A stretch of DNA of 32,647 nucleotides from an uncultured Clostridia bacterium (lineage in GTDB: Bacteria > Bacillota > Clostridia > Oscillospirales > Acutalibacteraceae): assembly GCA_937919155.1 (NCBI GenBank), contig CALFPM010000028.1, positions 1 through 32,647 on the forward strand, written 5' to 3'. The position numbers and the translations under genes are program-made. The notes under the pieces were generated by a model, which had not been told where the DNA came from, searched no databases, and saw nothing but the letters and a program-made list of their open reading frames with translations. Positions 8,414 to 16,870 of the stretch are shown here, in pieces (the first letter of the stretch is position 1; every line of letters begins with the position of its first letter).

Positions 8414-8917
8414 ATGAATATTAAAGAAAAGCTTAAGAAATTTATTAATGTTTCAGATGACGATTATATCGAGGATGCTGAACCTGCATATGAGGACGAT
8501 TTCGATTATGAACCCGCTCCCGCAGCTCAGTCAACGGGTCGTCAGACACAGCACGCAAGAACAGAAAGAACATCAGGTGCAAATCAGGGTAATGTTGTAA
8601 ACATCAATTCAACATCGAAGCCTGCCTCGGGTCAGCCTAAGCCTCACGTTGTTTTTCAGAAGATTGACAGATTTGAAGAAGTTGGCGAAGTTGCCGATAT
8701 TCTTAATGAAAAGAGAATCGTTATTCTTAATCTCGAGACCTGCCCCAATGATGTTTCTCAGAGAATTATTGACTTCCTTTATGGTGTTGCATATGCAAAC
8801 CACGGTGATTTTAAAAAGGTTGCAGGCAGAGCATATATAATCACACCTTATAATGTTCCCGTTTCAGGCGAGCTTCTTGATGAAATCAGCGGCATGGGCG
8901 GCGAACAGCAGTATTAA
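8414..8917 (+). CDS. sepF: Cell division protein SepF
   Basis: 167 residues. SepF binds FtsZ and the membrane, and aligns FtsZ filaments during septation in Gram-positives and archaea. The N-terminal 15 residues can form the amphipathic membrane-binding helix (MNIKEKLKKFINV). A long acidic and then Ser/Thr/Gln-rich linker follows (about 15-75). The conserved core (about 77-160) contains RFEEVGEVADILNEKRIVILNLE and DFLYGVAYANHGDFKKV, ending with a beta strand AYIITP. The start has AAGGAGG with 9-base spacing. It lies between yggS and divIVA, which fits its role. The ylmG and ylmH genes often found between sepF and divIVA are absent here. Confidence 0.95.
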   Translation: MNIKEKLKKFINVSDDDYIEDAEPAYEDDFDYEPAPAAQSTGRQTQHARTERTSGANQGNVVNINSTSKPASGQPKPHVVFQKIDRFEEVGEVADILNEKRIVILNLETCPNDVSQRIIDFLYGVAYANHGDFKKVAGRAYIITPYNVPVSGELLDEISGMGGEQQY

Positions 8918-8941
8918 TTAATAGAGAGGATTGGTGCTTTT

Positions 8942-10228
8942 ATGCTTAAAACAGAACAGATTTTGAATGCAAAGTTTACTCCCGTGAGCAAGGGTACATA
9001 CAGCGCAGAAGAAGTTGATGCTTTTCTCAAAGTTGTTGCAGAGTCTTATGAAACTCTCAACGGTGAAAAGGCAGAACTTCTCAAAAAAATCAGCATTCTT
9101 GCCGATAAAATTGAAAGCTACAGAAATGATGAAGAAGCAATCAAGCTTGCTCTTCTTGATGCTCACAGAATGGCTGAAACAATTTCCAAAAACGCACAGA
9201 TTAAGTCTGACACATTGATCGGCGATGCGGAAACAAGATCACAGCTTATTCTTGACGGTGCAAACAGACAGTCTGCAAAGCTTGTTGAAGAGGCAAGAGA
9301 ACAGGCAAAGGAACTTGTTGAAAATGCAAGAACCGCTGTTAATTCTCTCACTGAAAGAGCGCAGACTGAAACAGATGCAACGGTTGCTGCCGCAAAAGAA
9401 AAGGCAGAGCAGATTGTTTCAGATGCAGCCGCAGAAAGCGAAAAGATTGTCAGCGAAAGCAAAAAACTTTATGAGTATTACACTGCTGAGGTTGCAAGAC
9501 TTCAGGCGATAACCGCAGAGTATAAGGCTGAGATGACAGCTTTATGCAACAATCAGCTCAGCCTTCTTGAGGAAACTCCTGTAATTGAAGCTGATATTTC
9601 AGCACCCATTGTTGAAGAATCCGTTGCAGAGGTTGAGGCTCCTGCAGAAAAAATCATTGAAGAAGTTATTGAAGAAGAACCTGCAACAGAGCTTTCTTTC
9701 GCTCAGAACTTAATGGCAGAAATTGAAGACGAGATAGCTGCTATTGAGGAAAGTGTTGTTCCTGCTGAAGAAATTGTTGAGGAAACCGAGATTCCTTTTG
9801 AAGAATCCGATGATCTTGATGATGTTGAAGAAGAGCAGGTAGTTTACGTTCCCGAAGAACCCGAAGCAGCTGAGGAACCTGACGAGGTTGATGAAGCTGA
9901 TGAAGAAGATGAGGTTGATGATTTGTTCAGCCTTATTGATGATATGGATTTCGGTGATATTGCATCGCCCGATTCAATTCCTGCAAGCATTGATGACCTT
10001 ATTCCCGATGTTACTCCTGTCGTTGAAGATAAGGACGATGTTGCTGAAGTTGCTTCCGATGATAAAGAAGATGATGATTTTGATTTCGAAGATGAAGATT
10101 CGGATGAATCAGATGATGATATTTTCGAAGGCTTCAAAATTGATCTTGACTCAATCGGCGCTGACGACAATGACAGTGATGATGAAGACGATATCACATC
10201 ACTTTTTGATTCGATGTTTGACGATTAA
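8942..10228 (+). CDS. divIVA: DivIVA-family protein with long acidic C-terminal tail
   Basis: 428 residues, against about 160-250 for most DivIVA proteins. The N-terminus (about 1-45, with FTPVSKGTYSAEEVDAFLKVVAESYE) matches the DivIVA lipid-binding domain that senses curved membrane at poles and septa. A long coiled coil runs to about 205, including an Ala/Glu-rich heptad region (EEAREQAKELVENARTAVN and following). From about 215 to the end the sequence is very rich in Glu and Asp, with blocks such as EVDEADEEDEVDD and DDNDSDDEDD, and should be disordered. The gene follows sepF by 24 bases and precedes lspA, the Firmicutes cluster order. A role in division-site or pole organisation follows from family and context; what the acidic tail binds is unknown. 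The antisense serine-rich reading frame under the tail is a shadow. Confidence 0.92.
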   Translation: MLKTEQILNAKFTPVSKGTYSAEEVDAFLKVVAESYETLNGEKAELLKKISILADKIESYRNDEEAIKLALLDAHRMAETISKNAQIKSDTLIGDAETRSQLILDGANRQSAKLVEEAREQAKELVENARTAVNSLTERAQTETDATVAAAKEKAEQIVSDAAAESEKIVSESKKLYEYYTAEVARLQAITAEYKAEMTALCNNQLSLLEETPVIEADISAPIVEESVAEVEAPAEKIIEEVIEEEPATELSFAQNLMAEIEDEIAAIEESVVPAEEIVEETEIPFEESDDLDDVEEEQVVYVPEEPEAAEEPDEVDEADEEDEVDDLFSLIDDMDFGDIASPDSIPASIDDLIPDVTPVVEDKDDVAEVASDDKEDDDFDFEDEDSDESDDDIFEGFKIDLDSIGADDNDSDDEDDITSLFDSMFDD

Positions 10229-10244
10229 TTTTTGAGAGGTTTTT

Positions 10245-10727
10245 ATGTTTCAGGCAGTTTCAATAATAGCAATCGCCGTTCTGACCGCTATTGATCAGAT
10301 AACAAAATATGCGGTTGTTTCAACGGTTAAAGTTAACGGACCTGTTGAATTTCTTTTCGGTGCTTTTCAGTTGAGATATACCGAAAACACAGGAGCTGCT
10401 TTCAGCTCTTTTTCGAACAACACGTTCGTTCTTGCTGTTCTGACATCTGTTATAATTGCAGGCTGTCTGATAGTTCTTTTATCAGGAAAAATAAAACCTA
10501 AATTTATGAATATTTGTCTTTTGCTTGTGGTTTCGGGCGGTATCGGCAATGTTATCGACCGTTTTCGTCTCGGATATGTTGTTGATTTCATTGAGCCTCT
10601 GTTTATTGATTTTGCAGTTTTTAATTTTGCGGACTGCTGCATAACAGTGGGTGCGTTTATGATGATTGCATATCAGATATATGAGCTTGTTTGCGAGCAA
10701 AAGAAAAAAGGCAGTAAAAATGATTGA
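10245..10727 (+). CDS. lspA: Lipoprotein signal peptidase (signal peptidase II)
   Basis: 160 residues with four membrane helices. LspA cleaves the signal peptide of diacylglyceryl-modified prolipoproteins at the membrane. The two catalytic aspartates sit in the expected motifs: D105 in GNVIDRFRLGYVVDFI and D130 in FNFADCCITVG. The family motif ENTGAAFSSFS, common around residue 48, is present. The start ATG has a GAGAGG site about 6 bases upstream. The stop overlaps the start of the pseudouridine synthase gene by 8 bases (10720-10727). The pairing with an rluD-like gene is standard (lspA-ylyB in B. subtilis). Confidence 0.97.
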   Translation: MFQAVSIIAIAVLTAIDQITKYAVVSTVKVNGPVEFLFGAFQLRYTENTGAAFSSFSNNTFVLAVLTSVIIAGCLIVLLSGKIKPKFMNICLLLVVSGGIGNVIDRFRLGYVVDFIEPLFIDFAVFNFADCCITVGAFMMIAYQIYELVCEQKKKGSKND

Positions 10728-11664
10728 ACAGATTAGATCTATAGGCTATAACGAGCTGATTACCGTGACTGTTGATGCAGAATCGGTGGGAGAGAGGGCG
10801 GACAAACTTCTTTCTGTTGCGCTTTGCGATTATTCACGCTCTTTTGTTCAGAATCTTTTTTCTGAGAATCTTGTGTTTTGCAACGGCAAAAGTATTTCTA
10901 AGGGATTTAAACCCAAATGCGGCGATGTTATTTCTTTTACGGTTCCCGAACCGAAAGAAATATCTCTTGAACCGGAAAATATTCCTCTTGATATTGTTTA
11001 TGAGGATTCAGATTTGCTCATTGTCAATAAACCCAGGGGGATGGTTGTTCATCCTGCCCCCGGTAACTATTGTTCAACGCTTGTCAATGCGCTTTTGTGG
11101 CATTGCAAGGGCAATCTCTCGGGAATCAACGGAGTTGTAAGACCGGGAATTGTTCATCGTATTGATAAGGATACGAGTGGCTTGCTTTTGGTTGCCAAAA
11201 ATGATTCGGCACACATTTCGCTTTCTCAGCAAATAAGTGAACATTCCTTGGACAGAGAATACCGAGCTGTTATTCACGGACATCTTAAGGATATTCAGGG
11301 TGTTGTCGATGCACCTATCGGAAGAAATCCCAATGACAGGAAAAAGATGTGTGTTACAAATCAGAATTCAAAAAATGCTGTTACTCATTACACTGTTCTT
11401 GAAGAGTTTAAAGACTTTTCTTTTCTGAAATTAAAACTTGAAACGGGCAGAACTCATCAGATCAGAGTTCATATGGCATATCTCGGTCATCCTGTGGCAG
11501 GTGACCCTGTCTACGGCCCCAAAAACGGAGTTTCTTCACTCAACGGTCAGTGCCTGCATGCAGGACTTCTCGGTTTTGTTCACCCTGCAACAGGCGAGCA
11601 TATCATAAAAGAATCTCCGTTGCCCGAATATTTTACGGATTTTCTTGGGAGAATAAAAAAATAA
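10720..11664 (+). CDS. RluA/RluD-family 23S rRNA pseudouridine synthase (YlyB-like)
   Basis: 314 residues from the ATG at 10720 that overlaps the end of lspA. An in-frame upstream ATG at 10666 would add 18 lysine/arginine-rich residues buried in lspA and is less likely. An S4 RNA-binding domain lies at about 25-75 (RADKLLSVALCDYSRSFVQNLF). The pseudouridine synthase domain follows, with the catalytic aspartate D149 in HRIDKDTSGLLLVAK and the C-terminal signature RTHQIRVHMAYLGHPVAGDPVYG. It isomerises specific uridines in large-subunit rRNA; the exact sites cannot be read from sequence. The stop TAA shares one base with the ATG of the next gene (TAATG). Confidence 0.95.
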   Translation: MIEQIRSIGYNELITVTVDAESVGERADKLLSVALCDYSRSFVQNLFSENLVFCNGKSISKGFKPKCGDVISFTVPEPKEISLEPENIPLDIVYEDSDLLIVNKPRGMVVHPAPGNYCSTLVNALLWHCKGNLSGINGVVRPGIVHRIDKDTSGLLLVAKNDSAHISLSQQISEHSLDREYRAVIHGHLKDIQGVVDAPIGRNPNDRKKMCVTNQNSKNAVTHYTVLEEFKDFSFLKLKLETGRTHQIRVHMAYLGHPVAGDPVYGPKNGVSSLNGQCLHAGLLGFVHPATGEHIIKESPLPEYFTDFLGRIKK

Positions 11665-12491
11665 TGGCTAATAAAAAATCTCTTTCAGGTTGGTTGATTG
11701 CTTCTGATATTGACGGCACTCTTAACAACAAGCTCAGACGCTTACCCAAACGAAATGAAACTGCAATCAACAGATTTGTTGAACTTGGCGGAAGATTCAC
11801 TCTTGCATCGGGCAGAAATCCGCAGTCAATGGAAAAGCATTTCAAACGTTTGCCTATTGACGGTACGCCTGCCGTTGTTATAAACGGAGCTGGATTATAT
11901 GATTTCAATAAAAATGAAATGATATATTTCAGTGCTATGAGTGATGAGGGAATGATGCTTGCTGTTGAAGCGTCAAAAAAATTCCCTGCGGTTGATGTGG
12001 TTGTTGTTGCAAAAGATATAACTTACATCACCGGCTCGGGATGGTTTGGCAAATGGTTTGTTTTGTCAGGCAATCTGAAACATAAGCATATCAGAAATAT
12101 TGAAGATGTTCCTAAAAAAGATTGGGGAAAGGTTATTTTTTCAGGCTTGCCATTCCATATTTCAAAAGTTAAAAGGCATTTTGAATCTATGACAGATCCT
12201 GACCTGACTCTTATGTCATCATCTGTTGCAAGCTTCGAAATTCTTGCAAGAGACACCCATAAAGGAACCGCTGTTATGAAACTTGCAGAAATACTTGGCG
12301 TTGAGAAATCGCATGTGGGTGCAATCGGTGATTATTTTAATGATTTTGAGATGCTGAAAACGGTTGCCGTTCCTGCTTGTTGCGGTCAGGCACCAAAGGA
12401 ATTAAAGGAAATCTCGCAATTTGTTTCGTGCCATTGCAATAAAGGTGCAGTTGCGGATTTTCTTGAGTATATTGAGTCCAAGGAAAAATAA
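11664..12491 (+). CDS. HAD-superfamily hydrolase, Cof/type IIB
   Basis: 275 residues from the ATG at 11664, which overlaps the rluD-like stop and has a GGGAG site 10 bases before it. The open frame extends further upstream to 11550 but that part lies wholly inside the neighbour and looks like a shadow. Motif I is DIDGT with nucleophile D15 and acid/base D17. Motif II is LASGR. Motif IV is IGDYFNDFEML with D223 and D227. The cap between about 85 and 185 is the C2B type typical of Cof-like sugar-phosphate or flavin phosphatases. The substrate cannot be predicted. The cluster position ahead of transketolase could suggest a sugar phosphate, but this is weak inference. Confidence 0.9.
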   Translation: MANKKSLSGWLIASDIDGTLNNKLRRLPKRNETAINRFVELGGRFTLASGRNPQSMEKHFKRLPIDGTPAVVINGAGLYDFNKNEMIYFSAMSDEGMMLAVEASKKFPAVDVVVVAKDITYITGSGWFGKWFVLSGNLKHKHIRNIEDVPKKDWGKVIFSGLPFHISKVKRHFESMTDPDLTLMSSSVASFEILARDTHKGTAVMKLAEILGVEKSHVGAIGDYFNDFEMLKTVAVPACCGQAPKELKEISQFVSCHCNKGAVADFLEYIESKEK

Positions 12492-12535
12492 ATTCCTGAC
12501 TATGTTAATTCAATTCAAAACAGGAGGTGGCTGCA

Positions 12536-13378
12536 ATGGATGCAGTTATCAGAAAACAGTTGAAAATTAAGGCTTGCAAGGCAAGAATGGGAATCATTGA
12601 GAGCGTGTTTAATGCTAAATCGGGTCACCCCGGCGGTTCGCTTTCTTGCGTTGATATTGTGACTTATCTTTATTTTAATCATATGAATATTGACCCTCAG
12701 AATCCTCAGATGGAGGACAGAGACAGATTTGTTCTTTCAAAGGGTCACGCTGCTCCTGCACTTTATTCTGTTCTTGCTCATCGCGGATTTTTCCCCGTTG
12801 AAGAACTGAAAACACTCAGAAAGAGCGATTCAATGCTTCAGGGACATCCCAGCATGAAATACACTGCAGGTGTAGATATGTGCACAGGCTCTCTCGGTCA
12901 GGGCATTTCAACTGCTTGCGGAATGGCGCTTGCTGCCAAGCTCTCAAACAAATCAAACAGAGTATATACTATTCTCGGTGACGGTGAAATTCAGGAAGGT
13001 CAGGTCTGGGAAGCTGCAATGTTTGCATCCGCAAAAGGCCTTGACAATCTTGTTGCTGTTGTTGATAACAACGGTCTTCAGATTGACGGAAAGATTTCAG
13101 AAGTTAACTCACCTTATCCCATTGCAGAGAAATTCAAGTCATTCGGATGGAATGTCATTGAAATCTGCGCTCACAGTTTTGATGAGATTGATGCAGCATT
13201 CTCAGCTGCATCTGAATTCAAGGGCAAGCCCTCTGTGATTGTTGCAAACAGCGTTAAGGGTAAAGGTGTTTCATTTATGGAGGATCAGGTATCCTGGCAC
13301 GGAGCTGCTCCCAACGCAGAACAGTATGAGCAGGCTATGAGTGAGCTGACTGCCGCTCTTGCAGAGCTTGAGGCATAA
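12536..13378 (+). CDS. Transketolase, N-terminal (TPP pyrophosphate-binding) subunit
   Basis: 280 residues. The start is the ATG at 12536 with AGGAGG 8 bases upstream; an in-frame GTG at 12527 overlaps that site and is not the start. The subunit holds the pyrophosphate-binding half of transketolase: SGHPGGSLSCVDI near residue 32, the thiamine diphosphate motif GDGEIQEGQVWE from G148 to VVDNNGLQIDG, and the end of the domain in HGAAPN. It works only with the C-terminal subunit encoded 19 bases downstream. Together they move two-carbon ketol units in the non-oxidative pentose phosphate pathway. A two-gene transketolase is common in Clostridia and archaea. No terminator is seen between it and the HAD gene 44 bases upstream. 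Confidence 0.95.
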   Translation: MDAVIRKQLKIKACKARMGIIESVFNAKSGHPGGSLSCVDIVTYLYFNHMNIDPQNPQMEDRDRFVLSKGHAAPALYSVLAHRGFFPVEELKTLRKSDSMLQGHPSMKYTAGVDMCTGSLGQGISTACGMALAAKLSNKSNRVYTILGDGEIQEGQVWEAAMFASAKGLDNLVAVVDNNGLQIDGKISEVNSPYPIAEKFKSFGWNVIEICAHSFDEIDAAFSAASEFKGKPSVIVANSVKGKGVSFMEDQVSWHGAAPNAEQYEQAMSELTAALAELEA

Positions 13379-13397
13379 GAAAGGACAGGTGACTGAA

Positions 13398-14345
13398 ATG
13401 GCTGATATTATTAAAACCGCAACCCGTGATGCATACGGAAAGGCTCTCGTTGAGCTTGGTGATATAAATGATAAGGTAGTTGTGCTTGATGCCGACCTTG
13501 CAGCGGCAACAAAAACAGGAATGTTCAAGAAAGCACATCCCGATAAATTCTTTGACTGCGGTATTGCCGAGGGAAATATGATGGGTGTTGCAGCAGGTCT
13601 TGCAACATCTGGTTACACGGTTTTTGCAAGCACTTTTGCAATGTTTGCCGCAGGCAGAGCATATGAGCAGGTCAGAAACTCAATTGCTTATCCTCATCTT
13701 AATGTTAAAATAGGTGCCACTCATGCAGGTATTTCCGTTGGTGAAGACGGCGCAAGCCATCAATGCTGTGAGGATATTGCTCTTATGAGAGCAATCCCCG
13801 GCATGACAATTATTAATCCTGCAGACGATGTAGAAACAAGAGCTGCCGTTCTTGCTGCTGCAAACTATGACGGACCCGTTTATATGAGATTCGGTCGTCT
13901 TGCCGTTCCCAGAATTTTTGATGAAGATTATAAGTTCGAGTGGGGCAAGGCTGTTGTTCTGAACGAAGGTGCAGATGTTACAATCTGTGCAACAGGTCTT
14001 ATGGTTGGAGAAGCTATAGAAGCACAGAAGATTCTTGCAGAGCAGGGTATCAGTGCAGAGGTTATCAATGTTCACACAATCAAGCCTCTTGATGCTGAAA
14101 CAATTCTTACATCAGCTGCAAAAACAGGCGCAATCGTTACTGCTGAAGAACACAACATAATCGGCGGTCTCGGTAGTGCAGTTGCAGAAGCTGTTTGTGA
14201 GAGCGGAACTCTCGTTCCGGTTGTCAGACTTGGTGTTAACGATGAATTCGGCAGGTCAGGACCTGCAGTTGAGCTTCTTCATATTTATGGCTTGGATGCA
14301 CAGAATATTGTTGAAAAGGCAAAGCAGGCTATCTCAATGAAATAA
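13398..14345 (+). CDS. Transketolase, C-terminal (pyrimidine-binding) subunit
   Basis: 315 residues from the ATG at 13398, preceded by AAGGACAGG; an in-frame extension to 13359 would overlap the upstream gene by 20 bases. It contains the Pyr domain with the catalytic glutamate E58 in FDCGIAEGNMMGVAAGLA, the GATHAGISVGEDGASHQ segment that completes the active site, and the C-terminal transketolase domain (GADVTICATGLMVGEAIEA onwards). It pairs with the subunit directly upstream to make one active transketolase. A 1-deoxyxylulose-5-phosphate synthase is less likely because the protein is short and split. A hairpin follows the stop. Confidence 0.95.
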   Translation: MADIIKTATRDAYGKALVELGDINDKVVVLDADLAAATKTGMFKKAHPDKFFDCGIAEGNMMGVAAGLATSGYTVFASTFAMFAAGRAYEQVRNSIAYPHLNVKIGATHAGISVGEDGASHQCCEDIALMRAIPGMTIINPADDVETRAAVLAAANYDGPVYMRFGRLAVPRIFDEDYKFEWGKAVVLNEGADVTICATGLMVGEAIEAQKILAEQGISAEVINVHTIKPLDAETILTSAAKTGAIVTAEEHNIIGGLGSAVAEAVCESGTLVPVVRLGVNDEFGRSGPAVELLHIYGLDAQNIVEKAKQAISMK

Positions 14346-14350
14346 TTTTT

Positions 14351-14385
14351 CAGGCGGCTGCTCCTTTTGGGGCAACCGCCTGTTT
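14351..14385 (+). terminator. Hairpin after the transketolase genes, weak terminator
   Basis: CAGGCGG (14351-14357) pairs with CCGCCTG (14376-14382). An inner stem follows past one mismatch (TGCTCC with GGGGCA, one G-T pair) and closes on a TTTT loop. Only three T residues follow, so termination should be leaky. The next gene's ribosome binding site begins within a few bases, so this may act as an attenuator or processing site rather than a full stop. Confidence 0.55.
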
Positions 14386-14397
14386 AAAAAGGTTAAG

Positions 14398-16245
14398 GTG
14401 TATTTATTGGAAAACACAAGGGACAAAAGATTACCTGATAAGGTAAAAAAACTTCTTATTATTGCATCATCTGTTGTGGCGTTGATTGCAGTGGTAATCA
14501 CGGCGGTATATTTTATCGGCGCAAGTAAGCCTGAAAACAACAGCATTGTTGTATTTAAGACTTCAGGTGCAATCGGTGTCAGGATTGACGGACTTGAAAC
14601 TTATGTTTCTGATTCAACAGCATTAAATTTCAACGTTGATACCGAGAACAACAGAGTTTTTTATACCGTTGATTCGTCATATTCAGATGGGCTTTATGAT
14701 TTATATTACATTGAAAAGAAACGCAGCGAAATAACTGAACCGAAGATAATTGATATAGGTGTCAGCGACAGTTATGATGTTGTGTCAGGAAATATATACT
14801 ATTTAAAAAAGAACTTCAGTGCGGGAGCGTATGAAGGTTGTTTCTGCGATATTGAAAATAATAAGATTGAAACATTTTCCGGTAACGTTGAGTCTATCTA
14901 TGCTCTGAAAGGCACAGAGTCTGTTTATTTCACAAAGATGCATAGTGACAACCGCGTTCTTTATAAGTATGAAAGCGGAGCGCCAACGGAAATTTGCAGG
15001 GACCTTATGAGCCTGCGATGCTATAACGATGCAGAGAATCCCCACATTTTTTATGAGAAAAAATCTGCCGTTAACAGCGGAATGACCGAGCTTTATGTCG
15101 TATACTCCGATGGTCAGAATGAAATGATTTGTGACAATGCGTTCACTGTTATGTATGATGATTATGCCGCAGGAGGAAATCTCTATTATTTTACTTCCTC
15201 ATCGGAAAGTATTTCGTGGAGTTATGTTATAGCTGATGAATATTCGGAAAGCGATAAGACCGTAGAGAAACCCAAACGCGACAATTTCTTCGCTTTTCTC
15301 GGCGTATCTTCCGAATATAATGCGGCACTCAAGCTTTATCAGGATAAGCTCGTGAGAGATGAAATAAGAAACGCTTTGAATGAGTCGGTTGAAAAAGGCG
15401 AGTTTTCAGTTCCTGTTTTTAACGCGTTTGCTTATAACTCAAACGGTATTTTTAAAATTGCGGAAAATATTGATCCCAAAAATGTTTATACCGTTTCAGC
15501 GTTTGGTGCGCCGAAAATTATTTTTGACAGCACAGAGGTTCTTGCCTCAGAGACCGATATGGGAACTCTTGTTTCGATTGCACAGAGAAGCACCATGAGC
15601 GAAGTTATTGAATATGCCAAAAATGTAGTTTCAGAAAGTGTGAAGTCAAAAGGCATGGCTTATGCGGCTTACAGTGAAAACGGTGCGGTTTATTATCCTC
15701 TTGAGGGATATGACAAGACTAAGACAATGTTTTCTTTTTCCCGTGACGGCGGCAGAATATTTGCTTTTGTTCGTGATACACAGGGAGAGAGACTTTCTCT
15801 TTATACCAACAGTATCGGCAATGAACTTAAACCTTCAGGAATAATAAGTGTTGATACGGGCTTGTCAGGTTACCGATTTGTTGAAGATTCGGTTGTGTAT
15901 CTTAAATCGGATATGAACAAAGTTTCGGGTGATGTATATACTTTTGGCGGTGAAAAAAGCGTCAAGCTTTCCAATGCAGCAAACGCTTTCACTGTTGAAA
16001 ATTATGAGGATGTTATTGTCCTGAAAAATAATGATGTGAATGCTGCAAGACAGACTGCGGATTATTATATTTGCAACGATGGCGAGGAGATTTCAATCGG
16101 CAGCGCAATTGTTGTGGACAGTTTTAATTATACAGAGGACGGCAGAGCTGCGTTTGTTACTTCTGAGGGCAATCTTTGTATTTACGGTAAAGGCGAGTCT
16201 GCAGTTGTTGATAATGATGTGAAAGAAATTATTCTGTTTGGGTGA
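14398..16245 (+). CDS. Membrane-anchored extracytoplasmic protein, not recognised
   Basis: 615 residues from GTG 14398 (AAAAAGG 5 bases before it); TTG 14407, with AAGGTG 7 bases upstream, is an equally possible start three codons later. A positively charged N-terminus (RDKRLPDKVKK) is followed by one membrane helix (about 20-41, LLIIASSVVALIAVVITAVYFI), so the rest should lie outside the membrane. The body is beta-rich, with recurring short strands such as NIYYLKK, SVYFTKM, NLYYFTS, GAVYYPL and DVYTFGG, spaced like blades of a beta-propeller. The segment about 290-335 is helical and charged. No catalytic motif is visible. A DivIVA-like gene follows 21 bases after its stop, suggesting an envelope or division context. 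I do not recognise the family and make no functional call. Confidence 0.75.
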   Translation: MYLLENTRDKRLPDKVKKLLIIASSVVALIAVVITAVYFIGASKPENNSIVVFKTSGAIGVRIDGLETYVSDSTALNFNVDTENNRVFYTVDSSYSDGLYDLYYIEKKRSEITEPKIIDIGVSDSYDVVSGNIYYLKKNFSAGAYEGCFCDIENNKIETFSGNVESIYALKGTESVYFTKMHSDNRVLYKYESGAPTEICRDLMSLRCYNDAENPHIFYEKKSAVNSGMTELYVVYSDGQNEMICDNAFTVMYDDYAAGGNLYYFTSSSESISWSYVIADEYSESDKTVEKPKRDNFFAFLGVSSEYNAALKLYQDKLVRDEIRNALNESVEKGEFSVPVFNAFAYNSNGIFKIAENIDPKNVYTVSAFGAPKIIFDSTEVLASETDMGTLVSIAQRSTMSEVIEYAKNVVSESVKSKGMAYAAYSENGAVYYPLEGYDKTKTMFSFSRDGGRIFAFVRDTQGERLSLYTNSIGNELKPSGIISVDTGLSGYRFVEDSVVYLKSDMNKVSGDVYTFGGEKSVKLSNAANAFTVENYEDVIVLKNNDVNAARQTADYYICNDGEEISIGSAIVVDSFNYTEDGRAAFVTSEGNLCIYGKGESAVVDNDVKEIILFG

Positions 16246-16266
16246 TTATTGAAAGGGTGTTTAACA

Positions 16267-16869
16267 TTGAGTAAGGATAAAATTTTAAAGAAATCTGCTT
16301 TCGGCGGATTTAAAAAAGAAGATGTTCTTGACTATATAGAAAAGCTTCAGCAGGAAATTGTTGATCTCAAGAGAGATGCAAGTGATTGTGTGGCATATAA
16401 AAGAGAGGCAGAGGAATTAAGGCGTCAGAAGAATTCGGCTGAGGAAGAGTCGGCATCTTTCAAAGCGGAAATTGAATCTTTGAGAGCAGAACTTGCAGGA
16501 TTTGTTGAGAAAAATGCGTCCTTGACTCTTAAGCTTGAACAGCTTACTTCAATTCTGGAAAAAAGCAAATCTGATGCTGCGGAAGCACAGGAAAAGTATG
16601 AAAAGTTATTTGAAGAACATTCAAAAATAACTGATGTAAAGTCTGTTGTTGATGAAGCAAAACTTAATGTTTCCCGAATTGCAACGGATGCCAAAACATC
16701 CGTTGATTCGGTTTACGCCGATGTAAACAGTGCATCCGAAAGAATGAAAACAGTGACGGTCAATTTTGAAAGCTCACTTGCTTCGCTTAAGTCAGGAACG
16801 GAGGCTTTGCTTTCTGCACTTTCGTCCGCATCCGAAAACCTCGGAGCAGTCTGCACGGGAGAAGAATAA
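16267..16869 (+). CDS. Small DivIVA-like coiled-coil protein
   Basis: 200 residues from TTG 16267, which has GAAAGGG 9 bases upstream; an in-frame TTG at 16249 overlaps that site. The N-terminus (residues about 9-30, KSAFGGFKKEDVLDYIEKLQQ) resembles the DivIVA/GpsB N-terminal motif, with the FGGF loop and EDV-DYI helix. A continuous coiled coil follows (about 18-120, Glu/Lys/Leu-rich). The second half (about 121-200) is a serine- and alanine-rich amphipathic helix region with SVVDEAKLNVSRIATDAKTSVD. It is the second DivIVA-like protein in this window after the acidic one at 8942. It is packed between the 615-residue membrane protein and the fumarase subunit (one base from each stop to start for the latter). 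A scaffold role at the membrane is inference from the N-terminus. Confidence 0.72.
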   Translation: MSKDKILKKSAFGGFKKEDVLDYIEKLQQEIVDLKRDASDCVAYKREAEELRRQKNSAEEESASFKAEIESLRAELAGFVEKNASLTLKLEQLTSILEKSKSDAAEAQEKYEKLFEEHSKITDVKSVVDEAKLNVSRIATDAKTSVDSVYADVNSASERMKTVTVNFESSLASLKSGTEALLSALSSASENLGAVCTGEE

Positions 16870-16870
16870 T

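Noticed and set aside
9844..10197. Serine-rich 117-codon open frame on the minus strand
   Set aside because: It is the antisense reading of the Asp/Glu codons of the DivIVA tail.
10666..10719. Upstream extension of the pseudouridine synthase
   Set aside because: The added residues overlap the lspA end and are not part of the S4 domain.
11550..11663. Upstream extension of the HAD hydrolase
   Set aside because: The extra 38 residues are wholly inside the pseudouridine synthase gene; the ATG at 11664 has a ribosome site and leads directly to the DIDGT motif.
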